Positions 32,630-41,027 of a DNA stretch of 64,000 bases are shown in pieces (the stretch's first letter is position 1; each line of letters begins with the position of its first letter). The stretch is from Pseudomonas sp. MYb327 (GTDB taxonomy: Bacteria > Pseudomonadota > Gammaproteobacteria > Pseudomonadales > Pseudomonadaceae). The position numbers were made by a program, and so were the translations under genes. The stretch spans positions 3,176,001 to 3,240,000 of the forward strand of contig NZ_CP159258.1 of assembly GCF_040438925.1 (NCBI RefSeq). Reading direction: 5' to 3'. The notes below the pieces were generated by a model, which worked only from the letters and a program-made list of their open reading frames with translations, was not told where the DNA came from and searched no databases.

Positions 32630-33579
32630 CCACCTTCTGGAGTACGTGGATCTGCGTACTGACCATCGGCAGCCTGATCGGCCTGACCTGGCTGCTGATC
32701 GGCACCCGCAAGGGCGAAACCAAGGGCAGCGTCGACCAGACCATGGGCCACAGCTTCGACGGCATCGAGGAGTACGACAACCCGCTGCCGCAATGGTGGT
32801 TCCTGCTGTTCGCCGGCACCCTGGTGTTTGCGGTCGGCTACTTGATCCTTTATCCGGGGCTGGGCAACTGGAAAGGCATCCTTCCCGGTTACGACAACGG
32901 CTGGACCGGCGTGCACGAATGGGAAAAGGAGATGGACAGGGCCGACGCGAAGTTCGGGCCGATCTTCGCCAAATTCGCTGCCATGCCGCTGGAAGAAGTG
33001 GCCAAGGATCCGCAAGCGCTGAAAATGGGCGGACGCCTGTTTGCCTCCAACTGCTCGGTCTGCCACGGCTCGGATGCCAAGGGCGCGTTCGGTTTTCCCA
33101 ACCTGGCGGACCGCGACTGGCGCTGGGGCGGCAACGCCGACACCATCAAGACCACCATCATGGGCGGACGCATGGCCGCGATGCCCGCCTGGGGAGAAAT
33201 CCTCGGCGACGCCGGTGTGAAGAACGTTGCGGCTTATGTGCGTCATGAACTGGCCGGCCTGCCACTGCCTGCCGACAGCGATGCCGACCTGCAAGCAGGC
33301 CAACAGGCGTTCAGCACCACCTGCACCGCTTGTCACGGGGCGAAAGGCCAGGGCACTGAAGCCATGGGCGCGCCGAATCTGACGCACCCGGCCGGGTTTA
33401 TCTACGGGACAAGCCTGGCGCAACTGCAGCAGACCATTCGCCATGGTCGCCAGGGGCATATGCCAGCGCAGAACGAACTGCTCGGTAACGATAAGGTGCA
33501 ACTGCTGGCCGCCTATGTGTACAGCCTGTCGCACGCTGCCGGCGCGGAGCGTTTGCAGGCCGAAAACAAAGGCGAATAA
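32626..33579 (+). CDS. ccoP: cbb3 oxidase dihaem cytochrome c subunit (copy 2)
   Basis: This 317-residue subunit has an N-terminal membrane segment pair ([14 protein letters not shown] and [18 protein letters not shown]) and two cytochrome c domains with CSVCH and CTACH haem sites. It accepts electrons from the bc1 complex via soluble cytochromes. Compared with copy 1 it lacks about 10 residues in the loop after GLLPGY/GILPGY. It ends the first operon; a stem-loop follows. Confidence 0.96.
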   Translation: MTTFWSTWICVLTIGSLIGLTWLLIGTRKGETKGSVDQTMGHSFDGIEEYDNPLPQWWFLLFAGTLVFAVGYLILYPGLGNWKGILPGYDNGWTGVHEWEKEMDRADAKFGPIFAKFAAMPLEEVAKDPQALKMGGRLFASNCSVCHGSDAKGAFGFPNLADRDWRWGGNADTIKTTIMGGRMAAMPAWGEILGDAGVKNVAAYVRHELAGLPLPADSDADLQAGQQAFSTTCTACHGAKGQGTEAMGAPNLTHPAGFIYGTSLAQLQQTIRHGRQGHMPAQNELLGNDKVQLLAAYVYSLSHAAGAERLQAENKGE

Positions 33580-33594
33580 TTCTTGAGCGCTCTA

Positions 33595-33620
33595 CTGCCG
33601 CATTCTCCCGGATGCGGCAG
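33595..33620 (+). terminator. Stem-loop after cco-2 operon
   Basis: CTGCCGCAT and ATGCGGCAG form a perfect nine-base stem 16 bases after the ccoP stop. The following tract is only TTCCCTGCCTCTTT, so termination may be partial. Confidence 0.55.
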
Positions 33621-34061
33621 TTCCCTGCCTCTTTGCGACCCATTGTCGCACCCTCCTTCAGTCTTCCTTTCGGATCGCCAGATTCGGGTCTAAGCTTCCT
33701 CCGATGCGGACTGGCCAGTGCTGGTTCCAGGTCGATGTGGAACGATGTGTTCAACGAATCTGCCCGATGAGAAGCCGCAAAGGCTGGTAGATACCGGCTG
33801 TCGCGCCAATTGCCTTCGGTCACCCAATCGTTGCCTTTGAACACACCCTGTTACACCCGACCTGCCCCCCTCGCCTGATCCATCCGCCGGGACGTTTTGT
33901 CCATGGGTAATTTTATCCTTACGCGGCGCATGGAAAGGCCGCAGAATCAGCATTTGAAAGCATTGACCCAGGTCATGGCGCGTTGCAATGACCCCCCGCT
34001 TTCTACATACTTGCGGCCGATTTTTAATCCTAATAAAACACCCAAACCGTGGAACCTTAGA
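33621..34061. other. Promoter region between the two cco operons
   Basis: No convincing gene is present in this 440-base gap. Near its end TTGACCCAGGTCAT (33963-33976) resembles an Anr box with mismatches at both ends, and TACATA at 34004 could be a -10. The rest shows no structure I can interpret. Confidence 0.4.
33963..33976 (+). promoter_or_regulatory. Weak Anr-like box upstream of cco-1
   Basis: TTGAC-CCAG-GTCAT has three mismatches to TTGAT-N4-ATCAA. In P. aeruginosa cco-1 is largely constitutive, so a poor site is not unexpected; it may not be functional. Confidence 0.3.
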
Positions 34062-35504
34062 ATGAGCACAGCAATCAGTCCGACTGCTTATAACTATAAG
34101 GTAGTCCGCCAGTTCGCCATCATGACGGTGGTCTGGGGGATCCTTGGCATGGGGCTCGGTGTCTTCATCGCCTCTCAACTGGTCTGGCCGGAATTAAACT
34201 TCGGTCTGCCGTGGACGAGCTTTGGACGCCTGCGCCCGTTGCACACCAACCTGGTGATTTTCGCCTTCGGTGGATGTGCACTGTTTGCCACTTCTTATTA
34301 CGTCGTGCAGCGAACCTGCCAAACGCGACTGATTTCCGACAGCCTTGCAGCCTTCACCTTCTGGGGTTGGCAAGCGGTGATTGTCGGCGCCATCGTTACC
34401 TTGCCGCTGGGTTACACCACCACCAAGGAATACGCTGAGCTGGAATGGCCGCTGGCTATTCTGCTGGCCATTGTCTGGGTCACCTACGGTCTGGTGTTCT
34501 TCGGCACCATCGTCAAGCGCAAGACCAAGCACATCTATGTGGGCAACTGGTTCTACGGTGCCTTCATCGTCGTGACGGCGATGCTGCACATCGTCAACCA
34601 CGCTTCCCTGCCGGTCAGTTTCTTCAAGTCCTACTCGGCCTACTCGGGTGCGACGGACGCGATGATCCAGTGGTGGTACGGCCACAACGCCGTAGGTTTC
34701 TTCCTGACCACCGGCTTCCTGGGGATGATGTACTACTTCGTGCCGAAACAGGCCGAGCGTCCGATCTACTCCTATCGCCTGTCGATCGTGCACTTCTGGG
34801 CGCTGATCACCCTGTACATCTGGGCCGGTCCGCACCACTTGCACTACACCGCACTGCCGGACTGGGCTCAGTCCCTGGGCATGGCGATGTCGATCATCCT
34901 GCTGGCTCCGAGCTGGGGCGGCATGATCAACGGCATGATGACCCTGTCGGGCGCCTGGCATAAGCTGCGCACCGACCCGATCCTGCGCTTCCTGGTCGTG
35001 TCCCTGGCGTTTTACGGCATGTCGACCTTCGAAGGCCCGATGATGGCCATCAAGACCGTGAACTCCCTGTCGCACTACACCGACTGGACCATCGGCCACG
35101 TACACGCCGGCGCGCTCGGCTGGGTGGCAATGATCTCGATCGGCGCGATCTACCACATGATCCCGAAACTGTTCGGTCGTGCCCAGATGCACAGCGTCGG
35201 CCTGATCAACGCGCACTTCTGGCTCGCAACCATCGGTACTGTTCTGTACATCGCTTCGATGTGGGTCAACGGCATTACCCAGGGTCTGATGTGGCGTGCA
35301 ATCAACGATGACGGCACCCTCACCTACTCGTTCGTCGAAGCGCTGCAAGCCAGCCACCCGGGCTTTATCGTTCGCGCCCTGGGCGGTGCATTCTTCGCCG
35401 CCGGCATGCTGTTCATGGCCTACAACGTATTCCGTACCGTACGCGCCTCGAACCCGGTAGAAGCCAAAGCCGCCGAACAGATCGCTGTAGTTGGAGCTCA
35501 CTGA
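34062..35504 (+). CDS. ccoN: cbb3 cytochrome oxidase subunit I (copy 1)
   Basis: This is a 480-residue paralogue of the ccoN at 30385, nearly identical through the membrane core with the same metal ligands ([31 protein letters not shown]). The termini differ: [13 protein letters not shown] at the start and [13 protein letters not shown] at the end. Its ATG at 34062 has only a weak ribosome site. The TGA overlaps the ccoO ATG by one base, tighter than in copy 2. Confidence 0.96.
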   Translation: MSTAISPTAYNYKVVRQFAIMTVVWGILGMGLGVFIASQLVWPELNFGLPWTSFGRLRPLHTNLVIFAFGGCALFATSYYVVQRTCQTRLISDSLAAFTFWGWQAVIVGAIVTLPLGYTTTKEYAELEWPLAILLAIVWVTYGLVFFGTIVKRKTKHIYVGNWFYGAFIVVTAMLHIVNHASLPVSFFKSYSAYSGATDAMIQWWYGHNAVGFFLTTGFLGMMYYFVPKQAERPIYSYRLSIVHFWALITLYIWAGPHHLHYTALPDWAQSLGMAMSIILLAPSWGGMINGMMTLSGAWHKLRTDPILRFLVVSLAFYGMSTFEGPMMAIKTVNSLSHYTDWTIGHVHAGALGWVAMISIGAIYHMIPKLFGRAQMHSVGLINAHFWLATIGTVLYIASMWVNGITQGLMWRAINDDGTLTYSFVEALQASHPGFIVRALGGAFFAAGMLFMAYNVFRTVRASNPVEAKAAEQIAVVGAH

Positions 35505-36112
35505 TGAAGCATGAAGCAGTCGAGAAGAACATTGGCCTGCTGGCCTTCTTCATGGTTATCGCCGTCAGTGTCGGCGGCCTGACCCAGATCGTTCCGCTGT
35601 TTTTCCAGGACGTCACCAACAAGCCGGTCGAAGGCATGAAGCCTCGCCCTGCCCTTGAACTGGAAGGCCGCGACATCTACATCGCCAACGGTTGCGTCAG
35701 CTGCCACTCGCAGATGATCCGCCCGTTCCGTGCTGAAACCGAACGTTACGGCCACTACTCGGTCGCCGGTGAAAGCGTCTGGGACCACCCGTTCCTGTGG
35801 GGTTCCAAGCGTACCGGTCCGGACCTGGCCCGTGTCGGCGGTCGTTATTCCGATGACTGGCAGCGTGCGCATTTGTACAACCCGCGCAACGTAGTGCCCG
35901 AATCGAAAATGCCGGCCTACCCGTTCCTCGTGGAAAACAAGCTCGACGGCAAAGACACCGCGAAGAAAATGGAAGTCTTGCGCACGCTCGGCGTTCCTTA
36001 CACCGACGAAGACATCGCCGGTGCACAGGAAGCTGTGAAGGGCAAAACCGAAATGGACGCGCTGGTGGCCTATCTGCAAGGCCTGGGCACCATCATCAAA
36101 AGCAAACGGTGA
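35504..36112 (+). CDS. ccoO: cbb3 oxidase monohaem cytochrome c subunit (copy 1)
   Basis: This 202-residue subunit is very similar to copy 2. It has the N-terminal anchor, haem site CVSCH and methionine region SKMPAYPFL. Differences concentrate in the C-terminal third ([15 protein letters not shown] versus [15 protein letters not shown]). It is translationally coupled to ccoN through the TGATG overlap. Confidence 0.96.
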   Translation: MKHEAVEKNIGLLAFFMVIAVSVGGLTQIVPLFFQDVTNKPVEGMKPRPALELEGRDIYIANGCVSCHSQMIRPFRAETERYGHYSVAGESVWDHPFLWGSKRTGPDLARVGGRYSDDWQRAHLYNPRNVVPESKMPAYPFLVENKLDGKDTAKKMEVLRTLGVPYTDEDIAGAQEAVKGKTEMDALVAYLQGLGTIIKSKR

Positions 36113-36117
36113 TCTAA

Positions 36118-36303
36118 ATGGATATCGGGATGATTCGTGGCCTGGGCACTGTTGTCGTGATGGTGGCCTTCATCGGTTTGGCGTTGTGGGTGTTCAGCCC
36201 CAAGCGCAAGTCGGAGTTTGAAGACGCAACCTTGCTGCCTTTCGCGGATGATCCCGAAGCCATCAAGCACGTCGAGCAAGCTTCTAGGAGTAACAAAGAA
36301 TGA
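36118..36303 (+). CDS. ccoQ: cbb3 oxidase subunit CcoQ (copy 1)
   Basis: This is a 61-residue single-helix protein beginning [18 protein letters not shown]. Four-base overlap with the ccoP start mirrors copy 2. Confidence 0.9.
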   Translation: MDIGMIRGLGTVVVMVAFIGLALWVFSPKRKSEFEDATLLPFADDPEAIKHVEQASRSNKE

Positions 36304-37283
36304 CTACATTCTGGAGTCTGTACGTCACAGTCCTCAGTCTCGGTACGATCTTTTCGCTGACCTGGCTGTTGCTGTCGACCCGCAAGGGCCAGCGCAGCGA
36401 AGCCACCGAAGAGACGGTTGGGCACTCCTTCGACGGGATCGAGGAGTACGACAACCCGCTGCCGAAATGGTGGTTCATGCTGTTCGTGGGCACCATCATT
36501 TTCGCCCTGGGCTATCTGGTGCTGTACCCGGGCCTGGGCAACTGGAAAGGCCTGCTGCCGGGTTACAACTACCTGGATAACGAGAAGCAGACCGCGTTCG
36601 CCAACGGCCAGACCGGCTGGACCGGCGTTCACGAGTGGGAAAAGGAAATGGCCCGGTCGGACGCCAAGTTCGGCCCGATCTTCGCCAAGTTCGCTTCCAT
36701 GCCGATCGAAGAAGTCGCCAAGGATCCGCAAGCCCTGAAGATGGGTGGCCGCCTGTTCGCCTCCAACTGCTCGGTTTGCCACGGTTCCGACGCCAAAGGC
36801 GCTTATGGCTTCCCTAACCTGACCGACGCCGACTGGCGCTGGGGCGGCGAAGCGGAAACCATCAAGACCACCATCATGGGTGGCCGTCACGCGGTCATGC
36901 CGGCGTGGGCTGAAGTGATCGGCGAGCAAGGCGTTGCGGACGTTGCCGCATTCGTCCTGACCAACCTCGACGGCCGCAAGCTGCCGGAAGGCACCAAGGC
37001 TGACCCGGTTGCCGGGCAAAAACTGTTCGCGGCCAACTGCGTGGCTTGCCACGGTCCGGAAGGCAAAGGTACGCCAGCAATGGGCGCCCCTAACCTGACC
37101 CACCCGGCCGCGTTCATCTACGGTTCGAGCTTCGCTCAACTGCAGCAGACCATCCGTTACGGCCGTCAGGGCCAGATGCCTGCGCAAGAAGCCATGCAGG
37201 GCAACGACAAGGTTCACCTGCTGGCCGCTTACGTCTACAGCCTGTCTCACGGCGAGAAAGCGCCGGCGGCGGACGCCCAGTAA
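36300..37283 (+). CDS. ccoP: cbb3 oxidase dihaem cytochrome c subunit (copy 1)
   Basis: This 327-residue subunit has two cytochrome c domains with CSVCH and CVACH haem sites behind two N-terminal hydrophobic segments. The extra [16 protein letters not shown] loop, absent from copy 2, is the clearest difference between the two CcoP proteins. A strong terminator follows. Confidence 0.96.
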   Translation: MTTFWSLYVTVLSLGTIFSLTWLLLSTRKGQRSEATEETVGHSFDGIEEYDNPLPKWWFMLFVGTIIFALGYLVLYPGLGNWKGLLPGYNYLDNEKQTAFANGQTGWTGVHEWEKEMARSDAKFGPIFAKFASMPIEEVAKDPQALKMGGRLFASNCSVCHGSDAKGAYGFPNLTDADWRWGGEAETIKTTIMGGRHAVMPAWAEVIGEQGVADVAAFVLTNLDGRKLPEGTKADPVAGQKLFAANCVACHGPEGKGTPAMGAPNLTHPAAFIYGSSFAQLQQTIRYGRQGQMPAQEAMQGNDKVHLLAAYVYSLSHGEKAPAADAQ

Positions 37284-37299
37284 GGCAAACGCTTGATGC

Positions 37300-37335
37300 A
37301 AAAAAGACCCCGCCATTTGGCGGGGTCTTTTTTTG
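37300..37335 (+). terminator. Terminator after cco-1 operon
   Basis: AAAAAGACCCCGCC and GGCGGGGTCTTTTTTT form a long stem with an ATTT loop. Confidence 0.94.
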
Positions 37336-37696
37336 TGCATGAGACGAGCGTTATCTAACAGGGATGCTGACGATCTCTTAACGGCTCGGCCAGTTGTTAG
37401 ATAGCGTGGCGCCTCTACAGAAGCTGTAACACAGTGCGAATTAAAAAACACAAATAATACGATTTCGGCAAACTGTTTACTTCTCTCAAATAACTTCATC
37501 GACACCCACTTTTTTAATAACTTACAGACCAACAAATATATCACCCCAAGAAAACATATAACCAATAACAAAACCACGACACACATTTAATTAAAATTAC
37601 AAAATAACTATTTGCGCACAAAGACCGAAAAACATAACTTCACCACACAAGATTTTCACAACACGACATTAAAAAAACCAATGGAAATGGATTCCC
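37336..37696. other. AT-rich intergenic patch before the phosphoesterase
   Basis: No gene is evident. Base composition falls sharply from about 37440 to 37690 compared with both flanks. An inverted repeat TATCTAACA/TGTTAGATA (37352-37360 and 37395-37403) lies at its left end. The region presumably holds the promoter of the following gene, which may have arrived by transfer. Confidence 0.5.
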
Positions 37697-38695
37697 ATGA
37701 AACTATTAAATCATCTACAACTTGTCAGCTTGTTACTCTTCGGCAGTCTACCCGCCCTATATGCCGTCGCAGCTGAACCATCACCCACTCACCTTGTTTT
37801 TGCCTCGGACCCGAAATTTCCCTCAGGTGAAAAATCCGATAATCACGAAGAGGAGTCCGCCGCTGACACGGAAACGCGTTCACGGTGGTTGATCGATGTG
37901 CAGTACTCCAGCATTGCTGATTTCAGGACACAGTCGGGTGGCGCCGCTGCGGTTCCCGTCATGATCAATGGCAACCTGACCGCATTCGGCCGAGACAGCG
38001 AACGTTCCTACATCAAGGCCGTTTTGCAAAACAAACTCGGCAATGTCTATGACTATGGCCTGGGCAATCATGACTACGACTTCAACGTCGCGAACTGCGC
38101 CAGTTGCGCGGCAGGGAGCGTCGATGACCTCAAGGATCGATACTGGGGGAAAGTGCCGAACATGGATCTCGCCACCAGAGCGTCAGGCTTGACGAAAACC
38201 TGGTACGGAAGCCTGGCGTATTCCAAGGACTTTGGAGACGTTCACCTGATCCAGCTGCATAACGAACCGACTTATGCAGTCAACTTTTCCACTCAATCCT
38301 TTATCAGCACCACTGCCTACGAAATCACCCCGTCTCTCGACTGGCTGGAACGTGATCTGCAACGAGCACGGAGCCAAGGAAAAATCATCTTGTTGAATTT
38401 GCATCAGCCACTTAGCTGGCCGGTCAAGGAAAGCGAAATCATGCGCTTCAAAAAGATGATCGAAGACTATGGCGTGACGGCGGTGTTTTCCGCCAATGCG
38501 CATAAGCAAACCGGAATGTACGAAGGCAGCAATTACATTTACGGCGACATTCCCTTGTTCATGAGCGGCTCGGCGACTCTGCAGAGCTGGTTGTATGCGA
38601 GCATCTCCGCCGACAGACAGCAAATGACCGTTAACGTCATTTCGGCTAACGACTGGCGCAACCCCGTCGCCACACACACCATCCCGGTCAAATAA
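37697..38695 (+). CDS. Secreted calcineurin-like metallophosphoesterase
   Basis: This 332-residue protein has a signal peptide (MKLLNHLQLVSLLLFGSLPA to AVAAEP). Metallophosphoesterase-type motifs appear in order: FASDPKFPSG where D-x-H is usual, NGNLTAFG in place of the G-D-x-x motif, GLGNHDYDF (GNHD), LLNLHQPLSW and SANAHKQTGM (replacing G-H-x-H). The set fits the divergent group starting with SDPQ/SDPK, sometimes found in secreted or toxin-associated enzymes. The substrate is unknown. A Cys pair in NCASCAAG may form a disulfide. It sits between the cco-1 operon and ccoG, where PAO1 has no such gene as far as I recall. Confidence 0.75.
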   Translation: MKLLNHLQLVSLLLFGSLPALYAVAAEPSPTHLVFASDPKFPSGEKSDNHEEESAADTETRSRWLIDVQYSSIADFRTQSGGAAAVPVMINGNLTAFGRDSERSYIKAVLQNKLGNVYDYGLGNHDYDFNVANCASCAAGSVDDLKDRYWGKVPNMDLATRASGLTKTWYGSLAYSKDFGDVHLIQLHNEPTYAVNFSTQSFISTTAYEITPSLDWLERDLQRARSQGKIILLNLHQPLSWPVKESEIMRFKKMIEDYGVTAVFSANAHKQTGMYEGSNYIYGDIPLFMSGSATLQSWLYASISADRQQMTVNVISANDWRNPVATHTIPVK

Positions 38696-38768
38696 GCCCA
38701 GCCGCGGCGCCAGTAGGTTGCCCACTGACGCCGCCACTTCATGCAGGCAGCTATACTGCACAAGTCAA

Positions 38769-38782
38769 TTGACCTGCATCAT
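38769..38782 (+). promoter_or_regulatory. Anr-like box upstream of ccoG
   Basis: TTGACCTGCATCAT differs from TTGAT-N4-ATCAA at two positions and overlaps the palindrome GTCAATTGAC (38764-38773). No convincing -10 lies at ideal spacing. Confidence 0.45.
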
Positions 38783-38946
38783 GTTTTGTTACATTCGCTA
38801 CACCATCTGTGGATTTCCCCCAACGCGACCAAAGGTCGCACCCTTGGGCTAGAGCGACAGGCGTATCATTGCGCCACTGCTACGCCCCTTTTTGACCGCG
38901 GTCGGCACGTACTGACCGAGGCATTTTTCCACTGCCGTGGGATGCA

Positions 38947-40365
38947 ATGATGAGCAACCAGATTCCGGTACACGACGTCACTCCACCCAGCAAGAACGCA
39001 AACAACAGCGTCGACCTCTACGCCTCTCGAGAAAAGATCTACACCCGCGCCTTCACCGGAATCTTTCGCAATTTGCGAATGATGGGTGGCGCCTTTTTGT
39101 TTCTGTTGTATTTCGGCACGGTGTGGTTGAACTGGGCCGGCCATCAGGCCGTCTGGTGGAACCTGCCGGAGCGTAAATTCTTTATTTTTGGTGCAACCTT
39201 CTGGCCACAGGATTTCATCCTGCTGTCGGGCATTCTGATCATCAGCGCCTTCGGCCTGTTCTTCATCACCGTGTATGCCGGTCGAGTGTGGTGCGGCTAC
39301 ACCTGCCCGCAGAGCGTCTGGACCTGGATTTTCATGTGGTGCGAAAAGGTCGCCGAAGGCGACCGCAACCAGCGCATCAAGCTCGACAAGGCGCCCATGA
39401 GCGCCAACAAGTTCCTGCGTAAATTCAGCAAGCACTTCATGTGGCTGTTGATCGGTTTCGTGACCGGCATGACCTTCGTCGGCTACTTCTCACCCATTCG
39501 CGAATTGACCATCGACTTCTTCACCGGTGAAGCGGATGGCTGGTCGTATTTCTGGGTCGGCTTCTTCACCCTCGCCACCTACGGCAACGCCGGCTGGCTG
39601 CGCGAGCAAGTGTGCATTTACATGTGCCCGTATGCGCGCTTCCAGAGCGTGATGTTCGACAAGGACACGCTGATCGTTTCCTATGACCCGCGCCGCGGCG
39701 AAAGCCGTGGCCCGCGCAAAAAAGGCATCGACTACAAAGCCGAGGGCCTGGGCGATTGCATCGACTGCACGATGTGCGTCCAGGTCTGCCCGACCGGTAT
39801 CGACATCCGCGACGGCCTGCAAATCGAATGCATCGGTTGCGCCGCCTGCATCGATGCCTGCGACGCCATCATGGACAAGATGGAGTACCCGCGCGGCCTG
39901 ATCAGCTACACCACCGAGCACAACCTGTCCGGGCAGAAAACCCATAAACTGCGCCCGCGCCTGATCGGCTATGCCGTGGTGTTGCTGGCAATGATCAGCT
40001 TGCTGGTGACCGCGTTTTTCATGCGTTCGCTGGTGGGTTTCGATGTCAGCAAGGATCGCGTGCTGTACCGCGAAAACGCCGAGGGGCGGATCGAAAACGT
40101 CTACAGCCTGAAGATCATGAACAAGGATCAGCGCGACCACACTTACATGCTCGAAGCCGCCGGCCTGCCGGACCTCAAGCTGCAAGGCCGACGCGAAATC
40201 AAGGTCGCGGCCGGCGACATTGTCAGCCAACCGGTCGAACTGTCCGTGGCCCCGGAACAATTGCCATCGAGCACCAATGAGGTGAAATTCATCCTCAAGG
40301 ATGCCGACGACGCCAGCATTCAAGTTGAAGCCAAGAGCCGGTTCATCGGCCCACAAAATCGTTGA
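38947..40365 (+). CDS. ccoG: cbb3 oxidase maturation ferredoxin CcoG
   Basis: This is a 472-residue membrane iron-sulfur protein of the CcoG/RdxA/FixG family. Several membrane segments surround VWCGYTCPQSVW. Two 4Fe-4S sites follow, CIDCTMCVQVCP and CIGCAACIDACD, and a C-terminal Ig-like FixG domain begins near residue 360. It is thought to reduce Cu(II) for insertion into the cbb3 active site. Two ATGs in tandem start the frame. It heads the ccoGHIS cluster. Confidence 0.95.
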   Translation: MMSNQIPVHDVTPPSKNANNSVDLYASREKIYTRAFTGIFRNLRMMGGAFLFLLYFGTVWLNWAGHQAVWWNLPERKFFIFGATFWPQDFILLSGILIISAFGLFFITVYAGRVWCGYTCPQSVWTWIFMWCEKVAEGDRNQRIKLDKAPMSANKFLRKFSKHFMWLLIGFVTGMTFVGYFSPIRELTIDFFTGEADGWSYFWVGFFTLATYGNAGWLREQVCIYMCPYARFQSVMFDKDTLIVSYDPRRGESRGPRKKGIDYKAEGLGDCIDCTMCVQVCPTGIDIRDGLQIECIGCAACIDACDAIMDKMEYPRGLISYTTEHNLSGQKTHKLRPRLIGYAVVLLAMISLLVTAFFMRSLVGFDVSKDRVLYRENAEGRIENVYSLKIMNKDQRDHTYMLEAAGLPDLKLQGRREIKVAAGDIVSQPVELSVAPEQLPSSTNEVKFILKDADDASIQVEAKSRFIGPQNR

Positions 40366-40376
40366 GAGAAGTGAAC

Positions 40377-40916
40377 ATGCCCGCAGCAAACGCCGCAAGT
40401 CCCTGGTACAAGCACCTCTGGCCGTGGATCATCATCGGGATCCTGGCCTGTTCGGTGACCTTGACCTTGTCCATGGTGACCATCGCGGTGAAGAACCCGG
40501 ACAACCTGGTCAACGACAACTACTACGAGGCCGGCAAAGGCATCAATCGTTCCCTCGACCGTGAACTGCTGGCGCAGACCCTGCTGTTGCGCGCCAGTGT
40601 TCATCTGGACGACGTGACCGGCGAAGTCGACCTGCGCCTGAGCGGCAACAGCCAACCGCAAACCCTGGAACTGAACCTGATCTCGCCGACCCAACCGGAG
40701 AAAGATCGCAAGATCGTCCTGGCTCGCAGCGAAACCGAACAGGGCCGCTACATCGGCCAGTTGAGCGACAAGGTCGAAGGCCGCCGCTTTATCGAATTGC
40801 TCGGTACTCAGGACGACCACATCTGGCGCATGTTCGAAGAAGAGATGGTCAGCCATGACAAAGACCTGCTGCTCGGTGATGAGCCGCTGCAAGGCGCCGA
40901 AGACCTGAAGAAATAA
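40377..40916 (+). CDS. ccoH: cbb3 oxidase assembly protein CcoH
   Basis: This is a 179-residue FixH-like protein: one N-terminal membrane helix (HLWPWIIIGILACSVTLTLSM, in two halves), the VKNPDNLVNDNYYEAGKGINR motif, then a periplasmic beta domain. It helps hold the oxidase subunits during assembly. It starts 11 bases after ccoG. Confidence 0.93.
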   Translation: MPAANAASPWYKHLWPWIIIGILACSVTLTLSMVTIAVKNPDNLVNDNYYEAGKGINRSLDRELLAQTLLLRASVHLDDVTGEVDLRLSGNSQPQTLELNLISPTQPEKDRKIVLARSETEQGRYIGQLSDKVEGRRFIELLGTQDDHIWRMFEEEMVSHDKDLLLGDEPLQGAEDLKK

Positions 40917-40930
40917 CACCGCGCTTCGCG

Positions 40931-41001
40931 CATCGCGGGCAAGCCAGCTCCTACAGGATCGCGCGAACCTTTGTAGGAGCTGGCTTGCCAGCGATGAGGC
41001 C
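40931..41001. repeat. REP pair within the ccoGHIS cluster
   Basis: CATCGCGGGCAAGCCAGCTC and TTGTAGGAGCTGGCTTGCCA form an inverted pair between ccoH and ccoI. It may reduce transcription or stabilise the upstream mRNA. Confidence 0.85.
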
Positions 41002-41027
41002 TTTCCAGACGATATAGACTCCACTTC

